From NCBI RefSeq assembly GCF_002019605.1, contig NZ_KV917368.1, positions 5,281,885 to 5,345,884 on the forward strand: a DNA stretch of 64,000 bases. Direction: 5' to 3'. The translations under genes and the position numbers were made by a program. Positions 25,944 through 33,679 of the stretch are shown piece after piece (position 1 is the first letter of the stretch; each line of letters starts with the position of its first letter). The notes under the pieces were generated by a model, which made no database searches, was not told the DNA's origin, and saw nothing but the letters and a program-made list of their open reading frames with translations. The stretch comes from Alkalihalobacterium alkalinitrilicum. Lineage in GTDB: Bacteria; Bacillota; Bacilli; Bacillales; Bacillaceae_F.

Positions 25944-26372
25944 ATGGAGCTATTAAGAGATATTATGACAACTGATGTTGAATATTGTACTCCAGTGGAC
26001 AATGTGTATGAAGTAGCTGTAAAAATGAAACAAGAAGATTGTGGTGCAATCCCTATTTGCGATGATGGACAATTGCTAGGTATGATTACAGACCGAGATA
26101 TTGTAATCCGTGGTGTTGCAGAAAAACGGCCAAATTCAACACAAGTTACTGAAATTATGAGTGAAAAATTAATTACAGCTTCTCCAGACATGTCCGTTGA
26201 TGAAGCCGCAAAAATGATGGCAGAAAAACAAATCCGACGGTTACCTATTGTTGAAAATAACAAGCTTGTAGGGATTGTTGCATTAGGTGATATTGCCATT
26301 CATAGAGGAACGATGGACGAGGCTAGCTTTGCTTTAAGTGAAATTTCAGAAAGTCCAGAAGTTCACCATTAA
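25944..26372 (+). CDS. ylbB: CBS-domain protein YlbB
   Basis: A 142-residue protein made of two CBS repeats (about 8-62 and 72-128): the first with GAIPICDDGQLLGMITDRDIVIRG, the second with IRRLPIVENNKLVGIVALGDIAIH. Such Bateman modules bind adenine nucleotides or similar ligands and regulate partners; the partner of YlbB is unknown. ATG 25944 follows AAAGGAGG; the longer frame lacks a separate site. Position before ylbC matches B. subtilis. Confidence 0.9.
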   Translation: MELLRDIMTTDVEYCTPVDNVYEVAVKMKQEDCGAIPICDDGQLLGMITDRDIVIRGVAEKRPNSTQVTEIMSEKLITASPDMSVDEAAKMMAEKQIRRLPIVENNKLVGIVALGDIAIHRGTMDEASFALSEISESPEVHH

Positions 26373-26420
26373 TACGTTAATGCTAGTTACCAAATACATG
26401 ACATAGGGTATTATTAATAA

Positions 26421-26468
26421 TAGTAAATAAGCGTAATGGATAAATTACTCCATTACGCTTATTTACTA
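26421..26468. terminator. 20-bp perfect inverted repeat between ylbB and ylbC
   Basis: TAGTAAATAAGCGTAATGGA (26421-26440) and its exact complement (26449-26468) enclose TAAATTAC. No T-run follows directly, so it may be a terminator acting with the A/T-rich outer arm or another RNA structure or processing signal. Confidence 0.6.
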
Positions 26469-26580
26469 TGGCTCTATAGTAAAAAAAGAATTAAAATATA
26501 TCAAACAGTCATAAAATTGCAGGATTATCGCATAAAACAGAGAAAATGATTAGGTACATTAACTACAGGGAGAGGGTAAG

Positions 26581-27675
26581 ATGAAAAGATTAGGGTGTAG
26601 CCTATTCGTTCTTATAGGCATCCTGATAATCATTCTTTTTGAATATTTTCCAGGTGAAATTTCCTCAAGGCTATCAGAGTTTAAGTTACCAGATAAAGCA
26701 GTTGAAGAACCACAAGAAATTGAACAAAATATTGCAGATACAGAAAGTGAAGACGATGAAAATCTGTATGTATTTTCGGATGGACTCCATGATTTAATGG
26801 GTGAGTCGATTAGCCACATTGAAAGCAATTTTGGAAGCCCTTCACGGATAGACCCTTCAGCCTACGGCTATGATTGGTGGATTTATGATAATTTAGAGAA
26901 AGGATATATGCAAATAGGTGTTAGCAATAATCAAGTCGTGACTATTTATGTTATGGATGTAGGGGATTTATCCCAACCATTTGTGAGTGGGACTGATTAT
27001 AATCAACTTTACCATTCATTTTCATTTTCATTTTCAGATTATGTTTCTGTGAATAATAAGATGGGCTCTTATCGATTTGAATTAACTGAAGCTGAATTGT
27101 TTAGTCGTCCCTTACTTCAAATGGAAGAAGATACATGGCTCCAGCTTTATTTTGATACGTTTACGAATAAGCTTTCGAGCGTTAGATATTTATCTACTGA
27201 CGTCTTGTTAAAACAGCGTCCGTATTCAGTTACTTATCGAGGGGAACTTCCGAAAGAAGAAGATTTTTCAACGGAGAAATGGAGGGCAATTGAAGAAGGT
27301 GCAGAAATTCAAATATTAGATTTTACAAACCAAATTAGACAAAGACACAATTTATCATTACTAACATGGGACAGTGAAGTTTCAATAGTCGCATATGGTC
27401 ATAGTCAAGATATGTTTGAAAATAACTATTTTTCACATACTTCCCCTACTTTTGGTGAGTTAAAGGACCGACTAGAACGTGGCGATGTATCTTTTTACTT
27501 TGCAGGTGAAAATATAGCGGCACAGTATGTGGATGGTATAGAAGCTGTTGAAGGTTGGTTAAACAGTGAAGGCCATCGAGTTAACTTGTTAAATGAAGAA
27601 TTTACGCATTTAGGTGTAGGTGTATATGAAAAATTTTATACTCAAAACTTTATGACCCCTTGGGCGATTCACTAA
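26581..27675 (+). CDS. ylbC: Membrane-anchored CAP-domain protein YlbC
   Basis: A 364-residue extracytoplasmic protein with an uncleaved N-terminal helix (SLFVLIGILIIILFEYF), a linker rich in Glu, a CAP-associated region (~60-225; HDLMGESISHIESNFGSPS), and a C-terminal CAP/SCP-like domain (~243-364) with LDFTNQIRQRHNLSLLTWD, YGHSQDMFENNYFSHTSP, GENIAAQYVDGIEAVEGW and GHRVNLLNEEFTHLGVGV. The His/Glu positions of the CAP cavity are kept. Bacterial relatives include the spore-coat associated YkwD; role unknown. Start ATG with AGGGAGAGGG. Confidence 0.9.
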   Translation: MKRLGCSLFVLIGILIIILFEYFPGEISSRLSEFKLPDKAVEEPQEIEQNIADTESEDDENLYVFSDGLHDLMGESISHIESNFGSPSRIDPSAYGYDWWIYDNLEKGYMQIGVSNNQVVTIYVMDVGDLSQPFVSGTDYNQLYHSFSFSFSDYVSVNNKMGSYRFELTEAELFSRPLLQMEEDTWLQLYFDTFTNKLSSVRYLSTDVLLKQRPYSVTYRGELPKEEDFSTEKWRAIEEGAEIQILDFTNQIRQRHNLSLLTWDSEVSIVAYGHSQDMFENNYFSHTSPTFGELKDRLERGDVSFYFAGENIAAQYVDGIEAVEGWLNSEGHRVNLLNEEFTHLGVGVYEKFYTQNFMTPWAIH

Positions 27676-27768
27676 AAATGGTTGAAAATAGTTCTAATCT
27701 AAATACCAGGAACATTTATTATATTAATACTCAAAAAATCATCTAGAATTAACATGAAGGAGGAGTGA

Positions 27769-27990
27769 ATGAAAAATCCAGGTATTGCTGCAGTGTTAAG
27801 TTTTTTCTTTGCAGGACTAGGACAGATTTACAATGGTGAAATTGCTAAAGGGATCGCATTTATCATTGCTTACTTTATTTCTGGACTATTGATGTTAATT
27901 TTAATTGGGTTTATTACAACCCCAATTCTTTGGATATGGGGAATGGTCGATGCTTACAAGTCAGCAGAGCGAATAAATGCAAGTGAATAA
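27769..27990 (+). CDS. TM2-domain small membrane protein
   Basis: A 73-residue protein of two membrane helices joined by a short turn: a helix starting IAAVLSFFFAGLGQIYNGEIAKG and a second helix to the conserved WIWGMVDAYKSAERIN end. This is the TM2 pattern (GLGQIYNG...D.Y..A). Function unknown. ATG 27769 follows AGGAGGAGTGA. Confidence 0.8.
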   Translation: MKNPGIAAVLSFFFAGLGQIYNGEIAKGIAFIIAYFISGLLMLILIGFITTPILWIWGMVDAYKSAERINASE

Positions 27991-28034
27991 AAAGAAGGTG
28001 CTTCAGCAACAAATTCAATTGCAGGGAAAAGTAT

Positions 28035-28073
28035 AAAACACTAGGAAACTCAAATGTGTCCTAGTGTTTTTTC
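28035..28073 (+). terminator. Terminator after the TM2 gene
   Basis: AAAACACTAGGA pairs with TCCTAGTGTTTT around a 12-base loop, followed by TTC and T-rich DNA. The A-rich left side may allow use by the convergent gene as well. Confidence 0.8.
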
Positions 28074-28103
28074 ATTTTAGAAAAGCTTGTTATGTGCTAA
28101 TGC

Positions 28104-28460
28104 TTATTCAACTATTATTCGATTAGCTAAGAAATTGGATCCATCCCACTGTCCGTAACATTTTAAAGTGCCGTTAGTTGATACGTCTAGAGGTGGTGTA
28201 TCTGATACAGCTGGTTTTTCAAAAATAACCTTTATGGTTTGTTGATGGTCTAAAATAAATAGCTGAATACTCCAAATGTATCGATGATGGTAAAATTTCT
28301 TTTTTTCTATAAAATATCGGGTTAACTTTCCCGAGACAATCACTTGCTCCTGAATTGCCCCTACTTCTTTCCACTTCTGTTCATAAGAAGCATTATTTCT
28401 TTTCACAATGAAATAAAAAACCACAAATAAAATAGGTATTACTATTGCAGTAACCAACAA
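28104..28460 (-). CDS. Small membrane-anchored protein of unknown function
   Basis: About 118 residues: one N-terminal helix (LVTAIVIPILFVVFYFIV) followed by an extracytoplasmic beta-rich domain (VIVSGKLTRYFIEKKKF, IWSIQLFILDHQQTIKVIFE) ending in WDGSNFLANRIIVE. The pattern of a short strand barrel resembles an OB-like small domain, but I recognise no family. I prefer the TTG at 28460 because AAGGAG lies 7 bases before it; an upstream TTG/GTG pair in frame begins at 28481. Minus strand, followed upstream by the thioesterase gene. Confidence 0.6.
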   Translation of the reverse strand: MLVTAIVIPILFVVFYFIVKRNNASYEQKWKEVGAIQEQVIVSGKLTRYFIEKKKFYHHRYIWSIQLFILDHQQTIKVIFEKPAVSDTPPLDVSTNGTLKCYGQWDGSNFLANRIIVE

Positions 28461-28541
28461 TTTATCACTCCTTCTCACCAAGGCACTGTCTGTTAATGAT
28501 TACGGTTTTAGGGCATTAAAATTGAATTAACAGAGTTTGGA

Positions 28542-29030
28542 TTAAGTACGAGGAATGACAAAAAAAGTTCCAGAACCTGAAGCGATTAGTTTATCTTTGT
28601 CATTGTAAACTTTAGCTTCTGAAAAACAAAGTTGTTTTCCTAAGTGTAAAATAGTTGCAATACAACGAAGATATTTCCCGCGGCCAGGTTGAATATAGTT
28701 GACTTTTAATTCTGTTGTTACACAAGCCTTATCTTCTGCAATTTTTAAATTCAGCATGGACCCCATCGCAGTATCAAGTAAAGTAGCTGTAATCCCACCA
28801 TGTGTCATTTTTAGAGGATTTTCGATAAGTGGTTGTATCGGTATAATGACCTCAAAGCTACCATCGTCAAGAAATTGACTACTAACTTGAGTAATTCCAG
28901 ATAAATAGGTTGCACATTCTCCTCGTTGTTTCTTTCTTATCCCTTTTATCATTGAAGATAGGGCGTCTTTATCTTCTTCTGAGCCGTTTTGAAAAATTTC
29001 TTTTATTTCATTAAGTAATTGGTTATCCAT
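28542..29030 (-). CDS. PaaI-type hotdog thioesterase
   Basis: A 162-residue protein with an N-terminal helical part and a single hotdog domain (~50-160). Key segment: NPLKMTHGGITATLLDTAMGSML, where HGG...D.A is the acyl-CoA thioesterase signature of the PaaI/YdiI type, then VTTELKVNYIQPGRGKYLRCIATILHLGKQLCFSEAKVYN. It would hydrolyse acyl-CoA or aryl-CoA thioesters; the substrate cannot be inferred. ATG 29030 follows AGAGGAAC on the minus strand. Located among spore-coat related genes but not part of the conserved ylb set. Confidence 0.85.
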   Translation of the reverse strand: MDNQLLNEIKEIFQNGSEEDKDALSSMIKGIRKKQRGECATYLSGITQVSSQFLDDGSFEVIIPIQPLIENPLKMTHGGITATLLDTAMGSMLNLKIAEDKACVTTELKVNYIQPGRGKYLRCIATILHLGKQLCFSEAKVYNDKDKLIASGSGTFFVIPRT

Positions 29031-29184
29031 ATTTTGTTCCTCTTTCTATTAGTTTCCTCACCTATTTTAGCAATATGAAGAAGATGTATCAATTTTTACA
29101 AATCAATAAATTTGGGCGAACACTAAACTGGGCAAAACGATATGATGTAGAGAGATGATTATTAGGCAGAGGAGGAAAAATGTT

Positions 29185-29655
29185 ATGACATCTAATTCAA
29201 AAAACTTACACCCTTCCATCCAACAATTTAAGATGTTTGTAAAACAGCATCCACTATTAATCCACGAAGTAAGGAACGGAAATAAAACGTGGCAAGATTT
29301 TTATGAAGAATGGACGCTGCTAGGTGAAGAGCACCCGAATTGGGAACCGTATCGTCGAGCGGCAAACCAAGATACTTATAATACTAATAACAATACGGGA
29401 AATAATGGGAATTTTAATACGGCGAATGATACTAACAATAGTGAAGAAAATGGAGCTTCATCTTCATCTGAAACAACATCAACTAATATCCTAGGGTTAT
29501 TAAAAAATATTAATTTTAATGATTTACAGCATCATATGGCACAGGTGAGCAGTGTGATTTCCAATGTACAAGGACTTATGCAATCATTCCAAGGGAAAAA
29601 TCAAACTCATCAACCACAACGTCCAGATGATCCTTTCTCATTCAGAAGACATTAG
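29185..29655 (+). CDS. ylbD: YlbD-type spore coat protein
   Basis: A 156-residue protein. N-terminal ~65 residues carry the YlbD pattern IQQFKMFVKQHPLLIHEVRNGNKTWQDFYEEWTLLGEEHP.WEPY (given here in parts), followed by a low-complexity Asn/Thr/Gly/Ser linker (~70-110) and a C-terminal helix NLLGLLKNINFNDLQHHMAQVS-like. In B. subtilis YlbD is a putative coat component under sporulation control. ATG 29185 follows AGAGGAGG. YlbE follows 27 bp after. Confidence 0.85.
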   Translation: MTSNSKNLHPSIQQFKMFVKQHPLLIHEVRNGNKTWQDFYEEWTLLGEEHPNWEPYRRAANQDTYNTNNNTGNNGNFNTANDTNNSEENGASSSSETTSTNILGLLKNINFNDLQHHMAQVSSVISNVQGLMQSFQGKNQTHQPQRPDDPFSFRRH

Positions 29656-29682
29656 AATTTGTTTAATAGGGAGGAACAAAGA

Positions 29683-29955
29683 ATGAGGAATGATATTAAC
29701 ATGCTATTGAGAAGTCAACCAGAATTAAAACAATTTATCCGTCAGCACCCACAATGGTATCGTAAATTAAGTCGAGATCCTTATCAAATAAAGCAACTTG
29801 AACTTGAAGCCAATCAATTTTATGGGAAAACTTTCCCGCAACGAATGGAGAAAATCCAAAGTAATCTACAATTAGCTATGATGCTCGTTCAAATGTTACA
29901 AATGAATCCTTTTGGAGGCGCTCCAGACCAACAACCAACGAATATAGATTATTAA
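29683..29955 (+). CDS. ylbE: YlbE-like protein
   Basis: A 90-residue protein of the YlbE-like family: LLRSQPELKQFIRQHPQWYR.LSRDP is its hallmark, resembling the QHP motif of the neighbouring YlbD, so both may bind similar partners. ATG 29683 follows AGGGAGG; a TTG at 29659 is upstream of that site and unlikely. Probably co-transcribed with ylbD and ended by the terminator at 29962. Confidence 0.83.
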   Translation: MRNDINMLLRSQPELKQFIRQHPQWYRKLSRDPYQIKQLELEANQFYGKTFPQRMEKIQSNLQLAMMLVQMLQMNPFGGAPDQQPTNIDY

Positions 29956-29961
29956 TAAGCT

Positions 29962-30029
29962 AACTCTGAGTGTCTATTAATTCCAAATTAAAGGGACGAG
30001 ACACTTAAACTAGAGTTTGGCTTTTTTTA
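29962..30029 (+). terminator. Terminator of ylbDE
   Basis: AACTCTGAGTGTCT pairs with AGACACTTAAACTAGAGTT (with a small internal loop) and is followed by GGC and seven T. Confidence 0.7.
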
Positions 30030-30106
30030 TACAGAAGGAAGACAAGCATCAGGATATTTTTACTCGCTCTTGGCAACAATACTGTTGAAATAAGGAGGTT
30101 CTTTTG

Positions 30107-30532
30107 ATGAAAAAACTTATACCCTTTTTGTTAGTAGGTTGCATCAGTTTTATCAGTCCTGTTGTACAAGCAGCAGAAGATTTTCAAGATATTCAAATTG
30201 TCCCTATATATGGGAATGGAATAGTTCATGTTTCAGTAAATAAAGACCAACGATTGATGAACGTGAATCATGATGTAAAAGGGTCTGATGTTTATGTAGA
30301 GTGTGTTATTGATCAGTTTACCTTTGCTAAAGAAAAGGCGGGAAAAAACCACGTTGATGGTGAAGGGCACCTTCATTTATTTGTCGACGGACAGAAGGTT
30401 GATTCCATTTATCAAGCAGCATTTATCATTAAAGGGTTACCGAGCGGGGAACACTCCATTAAGTTAGAGCTTGTAAAAAATGATGATGAACCGTATGGAG
30501 TTTCCGAAGAGTTTTCAGTGCAAGTTCCTTAA
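30107..30532 (+). CDS. Secreted protein with a His-rich GEGHLHLFVDG motif
   Basis: A 141-residue exported protein: signal peptide MKKLIPFLLVGCISF...VQAAED with likely cleavage after VQA, then a beta-sandwich-like domain. The segment KNHVDGEGHLHLFVDGQKVDSIY followed by LPSGEHSIKLELVKNDD.PYG (in parts) is shared by many exported bacterial proteins and contains three histidines and acids that could bind metal. Function is not known. ATG 30107 follows AAGGAGG (30092-30098). Next gene uvsE starts 24 bp later. Confidence 0.75.
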   Translation: MKKLIPFLLVGCISFISPVVQAAEDFQDIQIVPIYGNGIVHVSVNKDQRLMNVNHDVKGSDVYVECVIDQFTFAKEKAGKNHVDGEGHLHLFVDGQKVDSIYQAAFIIKGLPSGEHSIKLELVKNDDEPYGVSEEFSVQVP

Positions 30533-30556
30533 GCTTTTCATGAAGGAGGTTCAGAT

Positions 30557-31525
30557 GTGATTGTAAATTTCGGTTATGTTGCTATGAGTGAAATCTTATC
30601 GAATGCATCTCCTTCTCAAACAATGACGGCTCAACAATTTGCTAAAATATCTAACAAAGATGCTGGTTTGAAGAGACTGGAAAGGATTGCAATTCATAAT
30701 ATTGAAAATTGTCTAAGATTATTAAAACATAATAATGCACATGATATTTGTTTTTTTCGGTTTTCATCTCGACTTATCCCCCTTGTAAATCACCCATTAA
30801 CTGAAGGTTGGAAATATGAGCGCCCTTTAATACCGCTGCTGCGGGAGGTCGGTGAATATGTTTCAAGTCATAACATGAGAGTTGGTTTCCATCCAGACCA
30901 CTTTGTTGTCTTAAACAATTCCGATGATGAAATATTGAATCGTTCCTTACAAACATTGCTATATCATTATAAATTATTAAAAGCGATGAATATTGACCCG
31001 ACTCATCGGTGTGTTCTTCATATCGGTGGAAAAAAAGAGGGGAAGGTTCAAGGGTTAGAAGCTTTCATTGAGAATTTTTCAAATATACCATCTTCACTGT
31101 CGAAAATGATTATCCTTGAAAATGATGATACAGTATACAATTTAGAGGACGCTTTATACTTGGGGGAGAAGCTTGGTATTCCCGTGGTCCTAGATCTGCA
31201 TCACCATGATGTAAATTATGGAGAATGTCATTTAATTGAGTTATGGCCAAGAATTATCAAAACATGGGAAGGAAGCCCATTACCTGTCAAGATTCATATC
31301 TCTAGTCCTAAATCATCACCTGAAGATAAACGACATCATGATTATATTAATAAGGATCGACTACTCCAATTTTTAGAAATGGCTAGGGGAAGTTCTAAAA
31401 GCATAGATGTTATGATTGAAGCAAAAAAGAAGGATAAAGCATTATTTAAATTGATGGAAGAATTAAAACTGGAAAAGGGTTGTGAATTTATTTCCCAAGC
31501 AACTATTCAATTTAATCGAACGTAG
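30557..31525 (+). CDS. uvsE: UV DNA damage endonuclease UvsE/UVDE
   Basis: A 322-residue TIM-barrel endonuclease that nicks DNA 5' to UV photoproducts, starting an alternative excision repair path. Family signs: MIVNFGYVAMS at the start, LKRLERIAIHNIENC, FRFSSRLIPL, MRVGFHPDHFVVLN, CVLHIGGKKEGK, ILENDD, VVLDLHHHDVN and VKIHISSPK, together giving the metal-binding His/Glu/Asp set. GTG 30557 follows AAGGAGG. In B. subtilis uvsE is elsewhere in the genome, so its place here is a lineage-specific arrangement; it fits a spore former exposed to UV. Confidence 0.93.
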   Translation: MIVNFGYVAMSEILSNASPSQTMTAQQFAKISNKDAGLKRLERIAIHNIENCLRLLKHNNAHDICFFRFSSRLIPLVNHPLTEGWKYERPLIPLLREVGEYVSSHNMRVGFHPDHFVVLNNSDDEILNRSLQTLLYHYKLLKAMNIDPTHRCVLHIGGKKEGKVQGLEAFIENFSNIPSSLSKMIILENDDTVYNLEDALYLGEKLGIPVVLDLHHHDVNYGECHLIELWPRIIKTWEGSPLPVKIHISSPKSSPEDKRHHDYINKDRLLQFLEMARGSSKSIDVMIEAKKKDKALFKLMEELKLEKGCEFISQATIQFNRT

Positions 31526-31549
31526 TCATTCGCCTAGAAGAACATCTCA

Positions 31550-31558
31550 TGTTATAAT
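31550..31558 (+). promoter_or_regulatory. Extended -10 promoter of ricF
   Basis: TG-T-TATAAT gives a full extended -10; a -35 box is weak (TTCGCC at 31529-31534). It lies 21 bp before the ricF start and just downstream of uvsE. Confidence 0.5.
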
Positions 31559-31578
31559 AAGAACTAGGAGGTGGCTAA

Positions 31579-32019
31579 ATGGTAACGTCAATGACGTCGT
31601 TTGATATATTAGAAGAAACATACCAATTATCTCAGGCCATTTTATCTTCTGATGTTTTTTATCACTATAAAGAGTGTAAAAATAAATTACAGCAAGATAA
31701 AGAAGCACAATCTTTAATTCGACGTTTTAATCAATTAAAGGAAGACTACGAAGAGGTCCAACGATTCGGTAAATATCATCCTAATTTTCATGATACTTCT
31801 AAAAAGGTACGGGAACAAAAGAGAGAACTTGATCTTTACCCTATCATTGCGGAATATAAGAAAGCAGAAACTGAGTTAGAGCGTTTATTTAATGAAATTA
31901 GTAGCATTATTGCTAGTAATGTTTCACCACATATAAAAGTTCCTACAGGTAATCCTTACTTTGACCAAATGTCTTGTAGCGGTGGTTGTGGTAGTGGTGG
32001 GAGTTGTGGCTGTAAATAA
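31579..32019 (+). CDS. ricF: RicF (YlbF), Y-complex regulator of RNA maturation and sporulation
   Basis: A 146-residue helical protein of the YlbF/YmcA family; with YmcA (RicA) and YaaT (RicT) it forms the complex that carries Fe-S clusters and promotes RNase Y-dependent maturation, competence, biofilm and sporulation in B. subtilis. Visible: helical core LIRRFNQLKEDYEEVQRFGKYHP and LYPIIAEYKKAETELERLFNEI, and a Cys-rich tail CSGGCGSGGSCGCK (C133, C137, C143, C145) that fits cluster ligation. ATG 31579 follows AGGAGGTGG. A terminator follows. Confidence 0.93.
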   Translation: MVTSMTSFDILEETYQLSQAILSSDVFYHYKECKNKLQQDKEAQSLIRRFNQLKEDYEEVQRFGKYHPNFHDTSKKVREQKRELDLYPIIAEYKKAETELERLFNEISSIIASNVSPHIKVPTGNPYFDQMSCSGGCGSGGSCGCK

Positions 32020-32033
32020 TACATGCATTAATT

Positions 32034-32071
32034 AAGGGGTTGATGTTATCATCAACCCCTTGTTTCTTTTT
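32034..32071. terminator. Terminator after ricF
   Basis: AAGGGGTTGATG pairs with CATCAACCCCTT around TTAT, followed by GTTTCTTTTT. It also serves the convergent minus-strand gene on its A-rich side. Confidence 0.85.
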
Positions 32072-32082
32072 CAAAAAATATT

Positions 32083-32397
32083 CTATGCTTGATAGCGGAT
32101 ACAATCCATACAACCATTACCACAGCAAAACATTTTTTTGTTAGGCACTAAGAAACGAAACCGGTAAACGAACGTATCTTGAGATGTTCTCACATAGACC
32201 ATTTCAAGAGTTAACCGTTTTCCCTTCATAACATTCATAGCTGTCATTTTTATTGTTTGTTCTAGGTCATGAAGATTGTCTTGAGATTGAATATAGAGAA
32301 AAGGAAGGTTCGCAAAACTCTTTTTTGTAACAGTAATGATACTTGGATGGTTTTTAAGTCCTTCTAAAAATTCATTCCAGACGGTTTCAAGCGCCAT
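32083..32397 (-). CDS. Small protein with Cys-rich C-terminus, convergent to ricF
   Basis: A 104-residue protein starting MALETVWNEFLEGL, set by AGGGAGGG before ATG 32397; thirteen upstream codons in the open frame are excluded. The body is alpha/beta without a recognised fold; the end is MFCCGNGCMDCIRYQA, four closely spaced cysteines in a CCGxGCxxC arrangement like that of the eukaryotic and bacterial oxidoreductase-like (PF09791-type) motif. It may bind a metal or Fe-S centre. Function unknown; it is convergent with ricF, whose product also ends in a Cys cluster. Confidence 0.7.
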   Translation of the reverse strand: MALETVWNEFLEGLKNHPSIITVTKKSFANLPFLYIQSQDNLHDLEQTIKMTAMNVMKGKRLTLEMVYVRTSQDTFVYRFRFLVPNKKMFCCGNGCMDCIRYQA

Positions 32398-32593
32398 AAT
32401 ACCCTCCCTATTTTTTTGAAAACATTTATAGGACATTATTTATTAGCATTCTTACTATAAATTTGTATTTTTCTAATTGAATTGTACCTATTTCCTTTAT
32501 TAATTTCCACTATAAGGACGTCATCTATTGCTCGATAGATATAATTCTGCTAGACTAAAGTAGTTATATGTTATGTGAAAAGGGGAAATATTT

Positions 32594-32872
32594 ATGCTGA
32601 CTAGTCACAGACAAGGCATGGCGGTATGGCTGCATTCGCTAAAATATGCCAGACAATTGCGAAAGTTCGGCAACGTTCATTATGTTTCAAAAAAAATGAA
32701 ATATGTTGTTTTATACTGTGACCAAGAGAATATTGATGGTTTAGTTGATCGGTTACAATCTCTTCATTTTGTAAAAAATGTGGAAGTTTCGATGCGACCT
32801 TTTGTGAAAACACAATACCAAAATGCAAAGCCTGATAAAGCGAAAGAGTACGATTATAAAATGGGAATATAA
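32594..32872 (+). CDS. ylbG: YlbG (DUF2129) protein
   Basis: A 92-residue cytoplasmic protein: AVWLHSLKYARQLRKFGNVHYVS, MKYVVLYCDQENID, LQSLHFVKNVEVSMRPFVKTQY are the defining DUF2129 segments. Structure in relatives is a small alpha/beta sandwich; function is unknown. ATG 32594 has AAAGGGG about 10 bases before it. Its neighbour order ricF-ylbG-ylbH is conserved apart from the insertions here. Confidence 0.9.
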   Translation: MLTSHRQGMAVWLHSLKYARQLRKFGNVHYVSKKMKYVVLYCDQENIDGLVDRLQSLHFVKNVEVSMRPFVKTQYQNAKPDKAKEYDYKMGI

Positions 32873-32873
32873 A

Positions 32874-32906
32874 AAAAGGAGGCTGATGATCAGTCTCCTT
32901 TTTTTA
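32874..32906. terminator. Terminator after ylbG
   Basis: AAAGGAGGCTGAT pairs with ATCAGTCTCCTTT (one G.T pair) with a minimal loop, followed by T-run; usable by the convergent gene on the minus strand. Confidence 0.8.
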
Positions 32907-32924
32907 TACAATAATAGGTTAATC

Positions 32925-33317
32925 TTAAAACTTTAATGGCGGTATAAAATGGTTCATGCGTAATACACCAATAATGTATTGATAGTATAATGTTTTTTCG
33001 TTAAAAGAAGTAGAAGGTTTCACTTCAAGTTGAACAATTTCTTGGTTTAACTCATTACTTATCGTTTCAAACAACGTAAAGCGCTTATTTTCTTTCCATT
33101 CCGGCTGAGGAATTCCTTCTCGGCAAATGTAAAGAGGCATATAATTTCCGGGCTCTACAGGTTTAAGTGCGACCACTAGGGAAGTCACCTTCTGACCATC
33201 AATAGTACTATCGAGACGAATGAGATAATGTAGGCGATTTTGATTGCTTTTGGCAATTTCAATTAACTCATATAGGTCTGAATATCCTTCTCCTAATTCA
33301 ATAAAACGTTGTAACAT
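32925..33317 (-). CDS. Conserved Bacillaceae protein (DUF7147-like)
   Basis: A 130-residue soluble protein with MLQRFIELGEGYSDLYELIEIAKSN at the start and EVKPSTSFNEKTLYYQYI.GVLRMNHFIPPL at the end (in parts), a pattern I recall from a Bacillus family that is sometimes mislabelled methylthioribose kinase; it has no kinase motif. Function unknown. Start ATG 33317 behind AAGGAGAG on the minus strand. It diverges from the putative leader RNA at 33385. Confidence 0.75.
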   Translation of the reverse strand: MLQRFIELGEGYSDLYELIEIAKSNQNRLHYLIRLDSTIDGQKVTSLVVALKPVEPGNYMPLYICREGIPQPEWKENKRFTLFETISNELNQEIVQLEVKPSTSFNEKTLYYQYIIGVLRMNHFIPPLKF

Positions 33318-33384
33318 AATAAGTATGTCTCTCCTTATCCGTCCTTTTTATCATACAATTTAAATAGTAGCATCGAAAAAAAAT

Positions 33385-33522
33385 CCTCGCAAGGATTACC
33401 TTGCGAGGTGCCCTACAACATACTACTGTATGTACAAGGCTATGGGAGAGGAGAAACCGGAGGAAGAACTTATGGGGAAACGTAAGTCTTCTCCGCGGTT
33501 GTTGCAACATCTCTCAATGTTG
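33385..33522 (+). ncRNA. Structured RNA region, candidate ylbH leader
   Basis: Four hairpins in series in a 529-bp gap without a gene: CCTCGCAAGG/CCTTGCGAGG with ATTA loop (33385-33408); ACATAC/GTATGT (33418-33433); a long stem where ACCGGAGGAAGAACTTA pairs with TAAGTCTTCTCCGCGGT (33456-33500); and GCAACAT/ATGTTGC (33503-33522) followed by TAATCTTATT, possibly a terminator. A conserved structured element called the ylbH leader is known upstream of ylbH (rsmD) in Bacillus. Position, orientation and compact folding agree, but I matched it by memory of context, not by alignment. An IS element now lies between it and rsmD. Confidence 0.6.
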
Positions 33523-33679
33523 CTAATCTTATTATGGCCACAATAATTTTGACTAATACATCGTTTCCGAATTTTTTTCATTGATAGTGAAAGGTTCTTT
33601 TTTAAAAGGTGGTTGTTAGTTGAATTTTCTCTGGTATAGTGTCCTAAACATTTATTTTACGCACTTATTTATATAATTC

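Noticed and set aside
33298-33510. Minus-strand 70-codon frame in the ylbH leader region
   Set aside because: It follows from the strong hairpins and has no protein-like composition or ribosome site.
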